This document shows, in pieces, positions 62,037-64,000 of a DNA stretch of 64,000 bases. A program made the translations under genes and the position numbers. The notes below the pieces were generated by a model. It was not told the DNA's origin. It ran no database searches and saw only the letters and a program-made list of their open reading frames with translations. The stretch's first letter is position 1; each line of letters starts with the position of its first letter. The stretch lies in contig NZ_CP154796.1 in assembly GCF_039566955.1 (NCBI RefSeq), positions 1,736,001-1,800,000 on the forward strand, in the 5' to 3' direction. This stretch comes from Micromonospora sp. DSM 45708. GTDB taxonomy: Bacteria > Actinomycetota > Actinomycetes > Mycobacteriales > Micromonosporaceae.

Positions 62037-64000
62037 CCACGGCGGGCGGCTCCTACGAGACCCGGGACGGATCCACCCAGTACAACGCGCCTGGTGGCTC
62101 CGTGGTCGTCTACAACCAGTCACCGAGCCCGACCGCCGCTGGGTCCGGGTACGTCGGCTGGGAGGTCCCAGGACTCGGGGGCCGTCGCCCGGTCGACCGC
62201 CCGGACCTGACCGCCGAGCTGATCGGCTACCTGATGGAGGGCTCGGGAACAGCGGTTGGGGTAACCACAGCACTGCATGGTGCAGGCGGGTTCGGCAAGA
62301 CGACCCTCGCTACGTATGTCTGCTCCGGCCAGGCGCTTCGCGAGAGATTCCCCGGTGGGTTGTTGTGGGTGACGGTTGGTCAGGACAAGAGTGGCGCCGA
62401 GTTGCTTTCTCTCGTTAACGACCTTTGCAATCGTCTCGGCGGTGGCGCGCTTGGCACCCTTGAACAGGCCGGCAGTCGTCTGGGCTATCTGCTTGATCAG
62501 CATCCACCGACCCTGCTGGTACTCGACGATGTGTGGGAAGAAGCAGCGCTCGGACCGTTCATGATCGGTGGTCGGAGCTGCACTCGGCTCATCACCACAC
62601 GCATCCCGACTGTCATCCCTGACGGTGCACACTTCGTGCGCGTTGATCAGATGGAGCAACGAGAGTCAGTTGCGGTTCTAACCGCCGGCTTGCCTGGCAT
62701 GCCTTCGCACGAACGAAGGCGGCTCCTTGAACTGACCGGACGGTGGCCCTTACTGCTCGGTCTCGTCAACGCTCAGCTGCGGCATGCCGTGCAACGCGGA
62801 GACAACCTGCCCGCTGCCGCCGCCGAGGCGGTGCGGCGGCTCTCCGAACACGGACCCGCCACTCTCGACGTCACCCGATCTGCAGCCAGGAGCCGAGCAG
62901 TCGACGCCACCGTCCGGGCCAGTATGGATCTACTCAGCGACGGCAGCCGGAAACGCTACAGGGAGTTGGCCATCTTTGCCGAAGACGTCGACATTCCGTT
63001 CCACGAGATGTCCACGCTGTGGAGCGCCACTGCCGACTACGACGAGCGCGCCGTAGTCAAGGCAGTCGAGGAAATGGTGGAGTTGTCGCTGTTCGCCGCG
63101 TATCGATTCACCGAACGTGCGGTTCGTCTCCATGATGTACTTCGGCAGTACCTACGGCATCTGTCCGGAGACGACAGCATCCGTGCGCTCAACTCAGTCT
63201 TCCTCCGCTCCTATCAGACCGAGGCAGGCCTGACGAAAGAGAAAGGCCCCGTGCCGTGGTGGGCGCTGCCCGATAGTTGTGACTACCTGTGGCAGCACCT
63301 CGCCTACCACCTAGCCGAGAGTGATGACACCGAGGATCTTGACACGCTGCTGACCGACCTTCGGTGGCTGGTCGAGAAGAGCCGCCGATATGACGTGGCT
63401 GCGGTCGAGGCCGATCTAGCTCGGGTAGACACGCCGCTGGCCGCCGGTCTGAAGGCGGCCCTCGGGCGGGACGCCCACGTCCTTCAGCCCATCACCAAAG
63501 ACCGATCGTACCCCGCTGTCATCATCAGTCGGCTCGCCGGTGTACCGGAACTTTCCGAGGTGATCACCCGTTATCAGGCGTCCGTGATTCCTGGTTTGGT
63601 CGCCATCGAAAACTTTTGGCCATTACCCGACCAGAACGCCGCCCTGGTGCGTGTCGTCACTGACGGTGTAACGCAGATCAGCGGTTCAGAGCTGTCGCCA
63701 GACGCGAAATACGTTGCCACCGTTGGTGCGGGGCCAGATGTGACGGTCTGGAGTCGGGACACCGGACAGCGGATTTACATTCTGTCGGGGCATCTCGATG
63801 CAGTCACCGACTGTGCCTACTCGCCCGACCAACTCACCTTGTACACCACCAGCTCAGACGGGACGGTAAGGGTCTGGGACCTATTGTCCCGCCGGAATCG
63901 CACGGTCTTGAACGGGCACACGGCGAAATTGAACGGCTGCGCCCTCTCGGCTGACGGCTCAAAGCTGTTGACCTTCGGCGATGATCGAACTGCCCGAATC
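62033..64000 (+). CDS. NB-ARC / WD40 STAND ATPase (NLR-like), 3' end outside window
   Basis: The frame from TTG 62033, inside the previous stop, stays open to the end of the window (656 residues so far). QYNAPGGSVVVYNQ lies at residues 16-29. The NB-ARC core has P-loop GAGGFGKTT at 83-91, Walker B LLVLDDVW near 161, RLITTR, GLPL-like RWPLLLGL, and an MHD-like LHD in VRLHDVLRQYL. WD40 repeats start near 550 (LSPDAKYVATVG) and continue past the window. This is a STAND switch protein with the pattern of fungal and bacterial NLRs. It is expected to sense a phage or stress signal via the WD40 propeller and nucleate the motif in the preceding protein. Confidence 0.88.
   Translation, partial: MTTAGGSYETRDGSTQYNAPGGSVVVYNQSPSPTAAGSGYVGWEVPGLGGRRPVDRPDLTAELIGYLMEGSGTAVGVTTALHGAGGFGKTTLATYVCSGQALRERFPGGLLWVTVGQDKSGAELLSLVNDLCNRLGGGALGTLEQAGSRLGYLLDQHPPTLLVLDDVWEEAALGPFMIGGRSCTRLITTRIPTVIPDGAHFVRVDQMEQRESVAVLTAGLPGMPSHERRRLLELTGRWPLLLGLVNAQLRHAVQRGDNLPAAAAEAVRRLSEHGPATLDVTRSAARSRAVDATVRASMDLLSDGSRKRYRELAIFAEDVDIPFHEMSTLWSATADYDERAVVKAVEEMVELSLFAAYRFTERAVRLHDVLRQYLRHLSGDDSIRALNSVFLRSYQTEAGLTKEKGPVPWWALPDSCDYLWQHLAYHLAESDDTEDLDTLLTDLRWLVEKSRRYDVAAVEADLARVDTPLAAGLKAALGRDAHVLQPITKDRSYPAVIISRLAGVPELSEVITRYQASVIPGLVAIENFWPLPDQNAALVRVVTDGVTQISGSELSPDAKYVATVGAGPDVTVWSRDTGQRIYILSGHLDAVTDCAYSPDQLTLYTTSSDGTVRVWDLLSRRNRTVLNGHTAKLNGCALSADGSKLLTFGDDRTARI

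Overview
The window is very GC-rich chromosomal or integrated-element DNA with many GTG/TTG starts, stop/start overlaps and actinobacterial gene families (PrgI/VirB4-type conjugation genes, replication-relaxation protein, DUF932, DUF2637, BTAD regulators). It most resembles a filamentous actinomycete, plausibly a Micromonosporaceae member; the genus is an inference. Both ends are cut: a gene tail enters at base 1, and an NB-ARC/WD40 gene runs off base 64000.

Bases 1-15600 are the transfer and accessory backbone of a conjugative element. They hold a PrgI-like protein, a VirB4-type ATPase, a membrane protein, a VirD4/TraD-type coupling ATPase, a replication-relaxation protein and a cell-wall hydrolase. 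A run of small, tightly packed accessory genes of mostly unknown function follows, including a DUF932 protein and one gene broken by a frameshift and a stop. Bases 15600-19850 hold a lower-GC insert with a single-gene AAA ATPase plus DUF4435/TOPRIM-like protein (PARIS-like), a decayed tyrosine integrase and a methyltransferase-like gene.

Bases 19851-29661 (minus strand) hold a DUF2637 membrane protein, two paralogous membrane-anchored SARP/BTAD regulators (one with a LysM domain) and an Hsp70-like ATPase fused to a multi-pass membrane domain. Remnants of IS256, IS701 and a DUF4262 gene lie between them. An intact IS3-family element (29752-31018) with a 4-bp target duplication follows.

Bases 31090-45714 form a metabolic cluster. 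It has an acetyltransferase and an XRE regulator on the minus strand, then a long plus-strand series: globin-flavoreductase, GNAT, small protein, APC permease, unknown protein, PLP decarboxylase, class II histone-deacetylase-like amidohydrolase, a possibly exported protein and a methyltransferase. After three tandem hairpins come a radical SAM enzyme, a nucleotidyltransferase and a sugar-nucleotide epimerase, with a convergent NUDIX hydrolase. The combination suggests an undescribed small-molecule (acylated amine or sugar-nucleotide) pathway.

Bases 45810-59502 (minus strand) are a complete class 1 DISARM anti-phage system, drmD-drmMI-drmA-drmB-drmC, with every junction overlapping. Bases 59822-61412 are a graveyard of IS256, IS3 and IS110 pieces. 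From 61599 comes a small helical protein followed by an NB-ARC/WD40 STAND ATPase. The two share a short QYNAPGG-type motif, at the C-terminus of the first and the N-terminus of the second, as expected of a prion-like (amyloid-signalling) effector/NLR pair. Overall the window is a mobile-element region that carries at least three probable defence systems and one uncharacterised biosynthetic-type cluster.
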